A program made the translations under genes and the position numbers. 64,000 bases of DNA from JBGVSA01 sp049840475 (GTDB taxonomy: Bacteria; Pseudomonadota; Gammaproteobacteria; Burkholderiales; Rhodocyclaceae), in contig JASGKX010000001.1 of assembly GCA_049840475.1 (NCBI GenBank), positions 124,001 to 188,000 on the forward strand. Direction: 5' to 3'. Positions within the stretch are counted from its first letter, which is position 1; the number at the start of each line of letters is the position of its first letter. Positions 1 through 9,108 of this stretch are shown in pieces. The notes beneath the pieces are model-generated. The model saw nothing but the letters and a program-made list of their open reading frames with translations. It searched no databases and had not been told where the DNA came from.

Positions 1-990
1 GCTTTCCAGGACCCGGCCTACGTGGTGGATATCGAAGACCTGCCGGAATGGGACAGCCCCACGCTGCGCTACACGTACGAGTCATTCACCACGCCCGACT
101 CGATCTACGAATACGACCCGGCCACGCGGCAGGCGAGCCTGCTCAAGCGCCATCCAGTGCTGGGTGACTTCGACCCCACGCATTACGTGTCGGAACGCCT
201 CCACGCCGTGGCAGAAGACGGCACGCAGGTGCCTGTCTCGCTGATCCGTCGGCGCGACACGCCGCTTGATGGCACCGCACCTGTGTGGCTGGACGGCTAC
301 GGTGCGTATGGCATGGCCAACGACGCATGGTTCTCCAGCACACGACTGTCGCTGCTCGATCGCGGATGGATTTTCGCGCTGGCGCATGTGCGCGGCGGAG
401 GCGACCTCGGCCAGCGCTGGCACGACGGTGGCCGGCTTGCCAACAAGCGCAACAGCTTCACCGACTACATCGCCTGCGCACAGCGCCTGGTCGATGGCGG
501 CTACACCTCGGCGGGACGCGTGCTCGCCCAGGGCGGCAGCGCGGGGGGGCTGCTGGTGGCGACGGTGCTCAACCTGCGTCCGGAACTCTTCGGCGCGGCC
601 ATTCTTGAAGTGCCGTTCGTGGACGTCGTCACGACCATGCTCGATCCGAGCCTGCCGCTGACGGTGGGTGAATACGAGGAATGGGGCGATCCTCAGCGTG
701 CCACCGATTACCGCCGCATGCTGTCGTGGTCGCCCTATGACAACGTTGCCACGCAGGCCTACCCGCCGATGCTGATCGAAGCGGCACTCCATGACAGTCA
801 GGTGATGGTGTGGGAACCGGCCAAATACGCGGCGCGGCTGCGTACCTGCAAGACCGACGCCAATCCGTTGCTGCTCGTCACCCACCTCGAAGCGGGTCAC
901 GGAGGCGCTTCCGGCCGCTACGAGCAATTGCGCGAACGCGCCCGGCAGGTGGCTTTTGCGCTGACTACGATGGCGTCACGCGGCGCCTGA
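1..990 (+). CDS. ptrB: Oligopeptidase B (prolyl oligopeptidase family), 3' part only
   Basis: The reading frame is open at the left edge, so the N-terminal propeller is cut off; 329 residues of the C-terminal alpha/beta-hydrolase domain are visible. The nucleophile motif GGSAGG puts the catalytic Ser at visible residue 180. An Asp in ALHDSQV (about 265) and a His in EAGHGG (about 300) complete the S9-family triad. The WLDGYGAYG and HVRGGG segments are typical of the S9A catalytic domain. The family cleaves short peptides after basic residues in the cytoplasm or periplasm. Oligopeptidase B is preferred over prolyl oligopeptidase from overall resemblance, with moderate certainty. The 3' end overlaps the convergent glycosyltransferase gene by 26 nt. 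Confidence 0.85.
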   Translation, partial: AFQDPAYVVDIEDLPEWDSPTLRYTYESFTTPDSIYEYDPATRQASLLKRHPVLGDFDPTHYVSERLHAVAEDGTQVPVSLIRRRDTPLDGTAPVWLDGYGAYGMANDAWFSSTRLSLLDRGWIFALAHVRGGGDLGQRWHDGGRLANKRNSFTDYIACAQRLVDGGYTSAGRVLAQGGSAGGLLVATVLNLRPELFGAAILEVPFVDVVTTMLDPSLPLTVGEYEEWGDPQRATDYRRMLSWSPYDNVATQAYPPMLIEAALHDSQVMVWEPAKYAARLRTCKTDANPLLLVTHLEAGHGGASGRYEQLRERARQVAFALTTMASRGA

Positions 991-2251
991 GACGGCTCAT
1001 CGCGGCCTGCGCGTTCAGCCGCAACAGCACGGGATCAAGCCACTCGGCCGAGCGCAATCGCAGGGTGTGGATCGCGCGCCGCGTACCGTTGTCGCTCTCG
1101 TCGAGCGCGCGTTGCAGTTGCGGCAGCCATGGCGCGCTCCACGCCACCTGCTGCATCTCGGCGATGTCGCGCCGCGCACGCTCACCCAGCAATCGGCCGA
1201 GACTTGTGTCGTCGTGCAGCCGCCGCATGGCCAGCGCCGCTTCGACCACATCGACGTCCGCCCACTGCGCCGCGCCACCGCAGAAAGCCGGCGAGTAATG
1301 CCACTCCGCGCCAGCGGTTGACACCATGCGATACGGCAACAGGATGGAGTTGTGTGAGTTCATGAAATCCATGTTGCCCGAGTAGCCCGTGGCAACCACC
1401 GGCAAGCCCAGCCACATTGCTTCCATCGCGCCCAGCCCGAGCCCTTCCGCGCGGTGAAATGACAGATACGCATCGCAGGCGCCGTACAGACTCATGACGT
1501 CGGCGTAGTCCAGCGTCTCGATGATCAGATGCACGCGCCCGTCATCCTCCACGCGTTGCAGCAGTCGCCGCATCAGTGGATCGGCCTGGGCAAGCGCCGG
1601 GTCGCCATTGCACTTGAGCACCATGCGCACGTCGCTTTGCTGCCGAGGGAATGCACGCGTAAAGGCTTCGATCAGCGCTTCCGGGTTCTTGCGGCGGACA
1701 CCACTGAACAGGTCGAAACTCGCGCAGAAAAGATACGCATCCTGCGGCAACCCAAAGCGACGACGCGCGTCGGGCCGGGCTTCGATCTGCAATCCTCGCG
1801 GCAAGGCCTGCGTCATCAGCAGGCTGCGCGAGCCGCTCACCGACGTCTCGATGGCCTGCTTGGTGAACTGGCTGCCGGCCAGCGTCGCGTCGAACAGCGC
1901 GACCGCAGGGCGCAATGCGCGCGGGATGCCGGGCAACTCCCAGAACATGTACGCGGCATTGCGAAAGCGCGGATCGAGCACGCCCGACAATCGCCGCAAC
2001 AAGATCGCCGGCAGCGTTTGCGCCGCCGTGCAGACAATGCTGTGGCGATAGGGCAACTTCTCTACGTCGTTGACCAACGGAATGTCGTGCGCCACACGCG
2101 AGCGCCGCACGCCCGCCAGCCCGTCAATGTCCAGGCCCACCACGTCCTGCCCGGCCTCGCGCAGCACCTGCGCCAGCATGCGCGTGCTCACGCCCAAGCC
2201 CATGGCTGCGCCAAGGTATCCGATGAGATTGAATCCGCCGGTGCGACTCAT
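965..2251 (-). CDS. Glycosyltransferase, GT4 (group 1) type
   Basis: The protein has 428 residues and a two-domain GT-B layout. The N-terminal part begins GYLGAAMGLGVSTR, a glycine-rich loop common in group 1 glycosyltransferases. The C-terminal part carries the GT4 E-x7-E signature (E269 in RAEGLGLG and E277 in AMEAM), which contacts the sugar nucleotide. The start ATG at 2251 overlaps the stop of the upstream methyltransferase as ATGA, so translation is probably coupled. It is the last gene of the XrtA EPS locus and converges on ptrB. The likely role is adding one sugar to the lipid-linked repeat unit in the cytoplasm. Donor and acceptor cannot be read from sequence. Confidence 0.85.
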   Translation of the reverse strand: MSRTGGFNLIGYLGAAMGLGVSTRMLAQVLREAGQDVVGLDIDGLAGVRRSRVAHDIPLVNDVEKLPYRHSIVCTAAQTLPAILLRRLSGVLDPRFRNAAYMFWELPGIPRALRPAVALFDATLAGSQFTKQAIETSVSGSRSLLMTQALPRGLQIEARPDARRRFGLPQDAYLFCASFDLFSGVRRKNPEALIEAFTRAFPRQQSDVRMVLKCNGDPALAQADPLMRRLLQRVEDDGRVHLIIETLDYADVMSLYGACDAYLSFHRAEGLGLGAMEAMWLGLPVVATGYSGNMDFMNSHNSILLPYRMVSTAGAEWHYSPAFCGGAAQWADVDVVEAALAMRRLHDDTSLGRLLGERARRDIAEMQQVAWSAPWLPQLQRALDESDNGTRRAIHTLRLRSAEWLDPVLLRLNAQAAMSRLRRRVTPS

Positions 2252-2955
2252 GCTGCCACCGATTCACGACGCTGCATGGCAGCCACCAGATTGGGGTCGA
2301 AAGTGACAATCTGGCCGTCGTAGTACAACCGCCCGATCACGTATTCCACGCATTGCCGGCCGAAGTCGCGCACCTGCTGTCGCAGGCCGTCGCCCGCACG
2401 CGCTGGCGCCCCGACGAACAGCAGGCGCATATCGGCCTGATCGGCAATCTGGCGCAGCATGCCGCTGCCGATGGCCGTGCGATGCGTGATGTCGCCACGC
2501 TGATAAATGCCCGACAACGGGCTGTCGCCGTTCGGCATGCGCACCAGCATCACGCCCTGCGGCGTCAGTCGGCAGCGGGCGTCAACGAAGAAAGGCACGA
2601 GATCGAGCACATCGATGTGCTCGCACACATCGAACGCCGTCACAAGGTCATAGGTCGCGTCCGGCACAGCGGCCAGATCATCGAAGGTGCTGACGCCGTT
2701 GCGCTGCGCCAGCTCGCGCAACACCGGGTTCAGCTCGACGCCGTCGCAGCGATGTCCGGCCTTGCGGGCCCAGCCGATGAAAGCGCCGTTGCCAAAGCCA
2801 ACATCGAGCACGTGCAACGGGCGCGCCGGCAACGGCAAACGGGCCAGCTCGGCGGAAAACTGACGGGCGGTCGACGCCTGGCAGGTACCGAACTGCGCAG
2901 GCTCCCATCCCTTCCACGCGGCGTATCGTTCGCCGTAGGACTCCTCGGCCATCAT
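2248..2955 (-). CDS. SAM-dependent class I methyltransferase
   Basis: A 235-residue protein with the class I SAM-binding motif DVGFGNG at residues 51-57, followed by an acidic residue after the second strand (DGVELN). A post-I motif, FDVCEHIDVL, near 108-117 is typical of UbiE/UbiG-like enzymes. The start is placed at the ATGATG at 2955, where it overlaps the flippase stop codon. The open frame extends further upstream, but that part only shadows the flippase gene. In an EPS operon it probably methylates a sugar, or a lipid- or glycan-linked group, of the repeat unit. The substrate is unknown. Confidence 0.8.
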   Translation of the reverse strand: MMAEESYGERYAAWKGWEPAQFGTCQASTARQFSAELARLPLPARPLHVLDVGFGNGAFIGWARKAGHRCDGVELNPVLRELAQRNGVSTFDDLAAVPDATYDLVTAFDVCEHIDVLDLVPFFVDARCRLTPQGVMLVRMPNGDSPLSGIYQRGDITHRTAIGSGMLRQIADQADMRLLFVGAPARAGDGLRQQVRDFGRQCVEYVIGRLYYDGQIVTFDPNLVAAMQRRESVAA

Positions 2956-4433
2956 GAAGGCTCTCCAGCCTGGGGGCGGCGCCCAAACCATAGAGCCACA
3001 CGCCGGAACAGCATCGATTCGACACCTTCCGGTCGCCCGCAACGGTGCCACGAGACAGCCATCCACACGCCGTACGCGACGGCACCCAACATCATGCGCA
3101 CGACCAGATCGACGAGTGCCGAAACACTCACGACCGGCATCCACCACAGCACGAGCGCCATCAGTGCGCATCCGGCAAGCGGACGCGCCACCTGACGCAC
3201 CAGCTCGCCAAAACGCAGTCCATGGCGGTGCCCCAACAGAATCCACAGCATCACCATGGGCACGCTCGAGCACAATTTGGCGGCAGCCAGCCCTGGTACA
3301 CCATGGATCGCCGAAAGCGGAATCGCAAAGGCGGCGAACAGGATCAGCTCGCACCATGACATTTTTGCGAGCACACGCGACTGCCCGGTTGCCATGAAGA
3401 TTGTGTAGTACGGGCCGACGATGAAACGCACCGCGCCCAACAGCGCGAATACCTGCAGATACGGCACGGCCCCCGTCCATTGCGCGCCCAACAGCACCGC
3501 CACCGCAGGCTTCGCCACCAGCGCCAGGCCCACGCCGGCCGGCAAGGTGAGCGTATTGACGGCGGCAACGGTCTTCATCAGCGCGCGACGCATGCGCTCG
3601 GGTTCGCTCTGCATGGCCGCGAGCACCGGCAAGAGCGCGCGGTTGATGGGCGCACCCAGCTCGGTCGATACCATCGTGCCCAGCTCGCTCGACACGCGAT
3701 ACAAGCCCAGCTCCGCCGGAGTGCCGATGCGCCCCGCGGCGAACTCATCGATCTTGGTGGCGAAGTAATTGCCAATCCCCGACACCAGCAACCACTGCGA
3801 ATACGACCACAACTCACGCACATGTTGCAGCGACCAGCGCGGTCGATAAGCATGCAGCACGTAACTGAGCACCGCGCCCGACAAGTGCCCGGTGAGCACG
3901 CCAATGACGAGCGCCCAGTAATTGCGCAGCCACCACGCACACGCCACGGTCACCACGAACGAGATGACCTTGGCGATCACGCCCAGGCGCACTTCGAGCG
4001 CGAAATTGAGTTCCTTGCGCGCCAACAGCGGCCCGACGCTGCCGCAGCCAGCGATCACGAACCCCAGGCTGAGTGCCCACATGACCGGCTCGACGCGAGG
4101 CTCCTTGAAGTACCACGCCGCGAGCGGCGCAATGGCCGCCACCGTCGCGGCGATGATGAGCGCCTCGATCACCTTCATGGTCCACGCTGAATCGGCATAC
4201 TCGCGCGTGGCGTTCGGCTGGCGCAGCAGCGCGTTGTCCGCGCCGGAGGCAAGGAAGACCTCTACCAACCCGGTGACCAGCATCGCCATCGCCACCACGC
4301 CGTAATCGTCGGGCAGCAGCAAGCGCGCCAGCACGATGGTGCTGACCAGCCCGATGGCCCGCGTAAACCAGCGCAGGGCGAGCGACCAAAGCGTGCCGCG
4401 CATCAGCGCGCCGGTCATCTGCGGCGAAGTCAT
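2952..4433 (-). CDS. Wzx-type polysaccharide flippase (MOP superfamily)
   Basis: A 493-residue, strongly hydrophobic protein with about 12-14 predicted membrane segments. Its N-terminus (GTLWSLALRWFTRAIGLVST, ARLLLPDDYGVVAMA) is the hallmark start of the lipopolysaccharide/EPS oligosaccharide flippase family. These proteins move the undecaprenyl-linked repeat unit from the cytoplasmic to the periplasmic face of the inner membrane. It overlaps the upstream glycosyltransferase and the downstream methyltransferase by ATGA junctions, so it sits inside a coupled block. Together with the chain-length and export genes at the other end of the locus it indicates a Wzx/Wzy-like assembly route. Confidence 0.88.
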   Translation of the reverse strand: MTSPQMTGALMRGTLWSLALRWFTRAIGLVSTIVLARLLLPDDYGVVAMAMLVTGLVEVFLASGADNALLRQPNATREYADSAWTMKVIEALIIAATVAAIAPLAAWYFKEPRVEPVMWALSLGFVIAGCGSVGPLLARKELNFALEVRLGVIAKVISFVVTVACAWWLRNYWALVIGVLTGHLSGAVLSYVLHAYRPRWSLQHVRELWSYSQWLLVSGIGNYFATKIDEFAAGRIGTPAELGLYRVSSELGTMVSTELGAPINRALLPVLAAMQSEPERMRRALMKTVAAVNTLTLPAGVGLALVAKPAVAVLLGAQWTGAVPYLQVFALLGAVRFIVGPYYTIFMATGQSRVLAKMSWCELILFAAFAIPLSAIHGVPGLAAAKLCSSVPMVMLWILLGHRHGLRFGELVRQVARPLAGCALMALVLWWMPVVSVSALVDLVVRMMLGAVAYGVWMAVSWHRCGRPEGVESMLFRRVALWFGRRPQAGEPS

Positions 4434-5587
4434 GTCCGCGCCTGCGATGCGAGTGTCGGCACCGCGCGGCGCGACAGCGTCGCAGCGATGGCGGCGTCGA
4501 TGATCGCTGCGCTGCGTGCCGGCGCCAGCTCACGCGTCACCGTCGCATGTCCGGCACGGGCCAACGCCGCGCGGCGTTCCAGATTCCCGAGCAACTCAAT
4601 GCAGGCACGTGCGAAGCCTTCAGCGTCGGCGGCCATAAGCACCTCGCGTCCCGATTCAAACAATCCACGAAAGCCCGCCAGACTGAACGGCGTAAGCACA
4701 CACGTGCGGCCATGCGCCAACGCTTCTGGCACCTTGATGTTGCTCCCGCCGCCAAGGCGCGTCGGCGAGATCGCAAATGCGCTGTCCCGGTAGGCCTCGC
4801 TCAGATCATCCACAAAGCCTGGCGCCTGCACGCCATCGATCCGGTTCCAGCGCTGCCGCACCTCCGGCGAAGCCGCACCGACGATCAGCAGTCGCGCTTC
4901 GGGCACGGCGCGGCGCACCGTCGGCCACACGGCCGAGGTGAACCAGTCCATTGCGTCGGCATTGGGGCGATACCACAGCGCGCCGACAAACAGGATCTGC
5001 AGCGAGGGCCGCTCGAAATCCGGCATCGCAGCAACCGCGCGCGGTGCGTTGGGCAGAATGTCTCCTCGCAGATCCGGCTGGCGGTCGCGGTCGCGCTGCG
5101 ACACGAAGAGATAGTGATCGAAGCGGTCCAGTTGCCGATTGGCCAGCGTGCGCCCCACCACCTGACGGGCAAGGTTGACCATCGCACGCGCATCGAATCG
5201 CCCGGACCACAGCAGCGGAGAAATGTCGTCCAGGTTGACCAGCGTCGGCACCTGCGGCGGACACGGCAGCTTGCACAGTGGATAAAGGTGGTGCCCCACC
5301 GCGAGGTCGTAGTCCGCCAGCGATCGACCAAGCGCCAATTGCACGGGTGCGACCAGCGCATGCGCCGGCACGAAACGGTTAACGCCTCCGGCACGCGGGC
5401 ACCATTCCAGCGCGGCGTGTACACCCTCTTCGGGCGCCGCGACGACACCGTCGCGATCCGCTTCGCGCACCATCACCACGTTTACATCGCCATGGCGCTG
5501 CAAAGCGCGCAGCAGCAGCGCGGTGCGCTGTTGCCCGCCAAATGAATCGCCGAATGGCGAATGCGGTACCGCCATCAGTATCCGCAT
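4430..5587 (-). CDS. Glycosyltransferase, GT4 type
   Basis: A 385-residue protein starting at MRILMAVPHSP (ATG at 5587). An in-frame extension to 5758 is rejected because it has an arginine/alanine-rich shadow composition and overlaps the preceding gene. The N-terminal GT-B loop is PFGDSFGGQQRT. The C-terminal donor-binding segment GGGSNIKVPEAL (279-290) and the YRPNADAMDWF segment resemble the sugar transferases of XrtA-associated loci. It overlaps the flippase start by 4 nt and begins 4 nt after the deacetylase stop. It is presumed to extend the EPS repeat unit; the sugar is unknown. Confidence 0.82.
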   Translation of the reverse strand: MRILMAVPHSPFGDSFGGQQRTALLLRALQRHGDVNVVMVREADRDGVVAAPEEGVHAALEWCPRAGGVNRFVPAHALVAPVQLALGRSLADYDLAVGHHLYPLCKLPCPPQVPTLVNLDDISPLLWSGRFDARAMVNLARQVVGRTLANRQLDRFDHYLFVSQRDRDRQPDLRGDILPNAPRAVAAMPDFERPSLQILFVGALWYRPNADAMDWFTSAVWPTVRRAVPEARLLIVGAASPEVRQRWNRIDGVQAPGFVDDLSEAYRDSAFAISPTRLGGGSNIKVPEALAHGRTCVLTPFSLAGFRGLFESGREVLMAADAEGFARACIELLGNLERRAALARAGHATVTRELAPARSAAIIDAAIAATLSRRAVPTLASQART

Positions 5588-5591
5588 GGCC

Positions 5592-6585
5592 TCAGCCCGG
5601 TTGTGGCGCCGGCACGCGTTCGCCCGCGCACGATTGCGGATGGCGGCGCGACGACGCCAGGTTGCGCGCCATGCGCAGGCCGAAGCGCAGGCGTGTGTCG
5701 TCCCACGGCGTGAAGCGCGGCAGCTCGAATACGTCATCCCCCAGACGCGCAGCACCACGGGCTGTTCGACAACGCATACGCAAAGCCTTGCGCGCGCACC
5801 ATGTTGACGTGCTCGCGAAGATAGTCCGTGTCCGGCTTGCCATTGGGATAGGCGAAACCTGTCACCGGCTCGCCGATGATTTCTTCGAGCGCGGTACGTC
5901 CCCGCGCGATCTCGTTGGCGGCATCGGCACGCGTCAAGCGTGCAAGGATCGGATGCGTGGCGGTATGGGCGCCAATCTCCATGCCGGCGCGGTGCAGCGT
6001 GCGCACGCCTTCGGGGTACATCATCAATGCCGGGGCAGCCCCCACACGGGCGCAGCGTTGTACTTCGTGCACGGCCTCTGCGCGCACCAACGGCGGCAGA
6101 TACTTGATCTGCGCGATGAGCTGAGCGATCGCACGCCGACGCGCTTCGACGTCGCGCAGCGAATGACGTCCGAGCGGGCCAGCGTCCAGCTCATCGAGCG
6201 TGCTGGCACGCACAGCCTCGATGATCTCGTCATTCCACATGCAGCCGCCGCCGAGATAGTCGCTGGCGACGAAAAAGCTCGCCGGCATGCCATGGCGCTG
6301 GAGGATGGGCAGCGCGACCTCGACGTTGTCCGCGTAGCCGTCGTCGAAGGTGATCGCCAGCGCACGGGCAGGCAACTCCGCCGCCTGCAATCGCGCAATG
6401 GCATCGCGCAGCGGCAGCACGCGAAACCAGCGCGCCAGCCACGCGAGCGTGGCATCGAAACGTGCTGCGTGCATCTCGCCGGGGAACAGCGGATCGCGCT
6501 GCGGCGTGACGCGATGGAAGATGAGGATCGACAGGCGCGCATCACGCCCCGTCGGCGAGAGCGCCTGCAAGAGCGAATGCATCAT
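5592..6585 (-). pseudogene. Polysaccharide deacetylase, +1 frameshift (probably intact in vivo)
   Basis: NodB-type carbohydrate esterase 4 fold. TFDDGY lies at about 79-84, and a zinc-binding HTATH motif is in GAHTATHP. Reading from the ATGATG at 6585 gives a good family match up to FAYALS. The frame then runs into a short unrelated tail. From there the other frame continues with ARLGDDVFELPRFTPWD, the normal C-terminus of these deacetylases, and stops at 5592. Removing one base at 5765-5766 (minus strand GTCGAAC read as GTCGAC) gives a 330-residue protein. Members deacetylate N-acetyl sugars in the periplasm. The gene lies between the O-ligase (ATGA-type overlap) and a glycosyltransferase (4-nt gap). 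See the frameshift finding. Confidence 0.78.
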
Positions 6586-7892
6586 GAGTGCACCGCCTGC
6601 GCGGGCCGCGCGAAGCCATCTTCGCCGCGCGGCGCGAGCTTTCCGTCGATTTCGTGCTCCCACGTGCGCGCTTCGAACCAACGGCGCGCCACCACGCCCA
6701 GCACCAGAATGTTGTACGGCAGATCGAAGTACGCGAGGCTCAGGAACGCGCCACCCACGGCATAGCCTGCCAGCGCCACCTGCCCCATCGCGCCGAGATC
6801 GCGTAACCATCGCGTCTCGGGCATGGCGCCGCCGCGTTTGCGCAGCCAGCCAAAGTTGAACCACGTGCACGCCCACATCAGCAGCATCAGCGTGAGCCCC
6901 ATGAAGCCATGCTCGCCAAGTACCTGGAAATAAATGCTGTGCGCCGCGTGAATGTCGGCCGGGTCAGGCGCGTAGCGCGCAAAGATGTCCTGTTCGTAGA
7001 CGGCAAACCCCCCACCCACGGGTATCCGGTCCACGGCCAGGTTCCACGCCATCGCCCAGGCATTCAGGCGCCCCATGGCGGAGCCGTCTTCCTGGTACTC
7101 CTCGATCGTGCCCATGCGCTGATACCACTCCGGCGGCATCAAGGCCAGCAGGGCGACGGCGACCACGGCAATCGATACGCCGACCATCACCTTGCGCTCG
7201 CTGCGCCACCAGAACACCACGCCCATCGCCACGATCGCCACCAATGCGCCACGACTGTGCGAGCCGATGGCGGCGAATGCAGAGAGCACCATGCAGGCGA
7301 GCAATGCGTTGCGCATCCAGCGTTTGGGCGCCTGCAAGCGCAGGAACTGCATGAGCGGAATGACGATGATCAGCGCCAGCGCGAGTTCATTGTTGCCTTC
7401 GATGAAAGACCCCGGAGGGCCCCAGACGCGATAGGTCCCCCCCGTGAGCAGCGTGAACAATCCGCCCTTGGTGCCGAACCAGCCGATGGAAAACACCACT
7501 GCGCATGCGAAGGCCATGATCTGCCGACGATCATGCAGCGCGTAGATCGCCACCAGCGTCATGAGGTTGATCTTCATGACGCGGTCCCACATCTCGTAGC
7601 TCTGATCCGGGTAGAAGGTGAACGCGAACATGAACGTCATCCACAACGAGAACAGCACCAGCAGCACCACTTCCGGCCGCCATGCCATGCCCTTGCGATC
7701 ATGCGTGACCATCAGCCCCAGCAAGGTACACGCGGCCATCAACGCGGCCACCGGGTAGTTGGAGATGTGCCACAGGTAACGGTGTGGATTCATCATGCTG
7801 ATGATGGTCCAGCCGATGATGCCCATCCACGGATGACGCAGCGCGTACACCGCCGTGACTGCCAGCAGGACCAGAAAGCCAAGATCACGCAT
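6582..7892 (-). CDS. Putative O-glycosylation ligase, exosortase A-associated (O-antigen ligase-like)
   Basis: A 436-residue protein with about 11-12 membrane segments. It fits the exosortase A-associated branch of the Wzy/WaaL superfamily, with its characteristic start (PWMGIIGW, MMNPHRYLWH) and a large periplasmic loop. That loop carries R214 (SHSRGAL) and H318 in DIHAAHSIYFQVLGEHG, positions typical of the catalytic loop in O-antigen ligases and polymerases. In XrtA loci it is proposed to transfer or polymerise the glycan, possibly onto PEP-CTERM proteins; this is family inference. It overlaps the upstream GT4 gene by 8 nt and the downstream deacetylase by 4 nt. Confidence 0.87.
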   Translation of the reverse strand: MRDLGFLVLLAVTAVYALRHPWMGIIGWTIISMMNPHRYLWHISNYPVAALMAACTLLGLMVTHDRKGMAWRPEVVLLVLFSLWMTFMFAFTFYPDQSYEMWDRVMKINLMTLVAIYALHDRRQIMAFACAVVFSIGWFGTKGGLFTLLTGGTYRVWGPPGSFIEGNNELALALIIVIPLMQFLRLQAPKRWMRNALLACMVLSAFAAIGSHSRGALVAIVAMGVVFWWRSERKVMVGVSIAVVAVALLALMPPEWYQRMGTIEEYQEDGSAMGRLNAWAMAWNLAVDRIPVGGGFAVYEQDIFARYAPDPADIHAAHSIYFQVLGEHGFMGLTLMLLMWACTWFNFGWLRKRGGAMPETRWLRDLGAMGQVALAGYAVGGAFLSLAYFDLPYNILVLGVVARRWFEARTWEHEIDGKLAPRGEDGFARPAQAVHS

Positions 7893-9108
7893 GAATCACC
7901 TCTCCGTCGATAACGCGGCGGAATAGCGCGACTTGCGCGTCGGTGGTGTCCTGCCACGAGAAGCCTTCGGCGTAGCGGCGCACCGCCTGCCGTACGGGCG
8001 CGCGTTTCAATTGCATGGCAATGGCGCGCGCAAAGCTCGCCCCATCGCGCGCATCCACCAGCAGACCGGCGACCTCGCCCCTCACCACCTCGGGGGTGCC
8101 GCTCACGGCGGTGGCAACCACCGGCGTGCCGCAGGCCATGCTCTCGAGCAATACGTTGGCCCAGCCTTCGCGGCTGGAAGCAAGCACCAGCAGATCGGCA
8201 GCGCTGTACCAGTTGGCGAGTTCTTCGTTGCGCACCGCGCCCGCGAAATGCACGCGCGCCCCCACGTTCAGCCGTTGCGCTTGCGCGTGGAGCGCTTCGC
8301 GCAGCGGGCCTTCTCCGACAATCGCCAGGTGCGCCTCGGGCATCTCGGCCAGGGCCGCCAGCGCATCGATAACGACGTGGTGCCCCTTGCGCTCGATGAG
8401 GTGGCCGACCGACAGCAACAGCGGCGCATCGTCCGTCACACCCAGCACACGACGCAGCGGTTCGCGCGGCTGCGGAGAGAAGCGGTCAAGATCCACGCCA
8501 TTGCGCATGACGTGCAATTTGGTGCGATCCGCACCCTGCGCCGCGAGCAGTTCCATGAGCGACGCGCTCACGCCGATCGAGGCGGCCGCACGCCGCGCCG
8601 TATCGCGAATCAGGCGACGCGGCCAGCGGAATTGCGGAATCAGACTCAGGTCGCTTCCGCGCGCCGTCACCACGAAAGGCTTGCCGAACCAGCGCGCCAG
8701 CATGCTGGCCGCAACGCCGTCCGGGTAATAGTAATGCGCGTCGATGAGGTCAAAGTCCCACCCGTCGCGGATCAATGCCGCGACCGTGCTGCGCGCGCCA
8801 TGGGCCAGCGCCCACGGTGCAATGTTCATCCCCACGCGCGGTGGCAGCACGTAGCGCGGGTGATGTACTTCAATGCCACGTCGCACCTCGCGCGCTGGCG
8901 TGGCAGCCATGCGTCCCCAATCGCCGAAGCGTTCGCTGGTGCTCGGAAACCACGGCACGGGTGCGACCACGCGCGAGTCCACCTCGCCACTGTCGAGCAG
9001 ATGGCGCAGCCGCGTTTCGACGAAGATGCCGTGGTGCGGTCGCGTACTCGACGGGTAAAGGGTCGAGAACAGCAGCGTACGGATGGGGCGCGTGCGTGGC
9101 GAGGTCAT
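7885..9108 (-). CDS. Glycosyltransferase, GT4 type
   Basis: A 407-residue GT-B enzyme. The N-terminus has FSTLYPSSTRPHHGIFVETR, a typical acceptor-binding start for EPS glycosyltransferases. The C-terminal half shows SVGHLIERKG (about 233-242) and the E-x7-E motif (E314 in SSREGWAN, E322 in LLESMACG). The ATG at 9108 overlaps the stop of the upstream glycosyltransferase as ATGA, and its own stop lies inside the O-ligase start region. It is cytoplasmic or peripheral at the inner membrane and likely adds one residue to the repeat unit. Sugar specificity cannot be assigned. Confidence 0.87.
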   Translation of the reverse strand: MTSPRTRPIRTLLFSTLYPSSTRPHHGIFVETRLRHLLDSGEVDSRVVAPVPWFPSTSERFGDWGRMAATPAREVRRGIEVHHPRYVLPPRVGMNIAPWALAHGARSTVAALIRDGWDFDLIDAHYYYPDGVAASMLARWFGKPFVVTARGSDLSLIPQFRWPRRLIRDTARRAAASIGVSASLMELLAAQGADRTKLHVMRNGVDLDRFSPQPREPLRRVLGVTDDAPLLLSVGHLIERKGHHVVIDALAALAEMPEAHLAIVGEGPLREALHAQAQRLNVGARVHFAGAVRNEELANWYSAADLLVLASSREGWANVLLESMACGTPVVATAVSGTPEVVRGEVAGLLVDARDGASFARAIAMQLKRAPVRQAVRRYAEGFSWQDTTDAQVALFRRVIDGEVIHA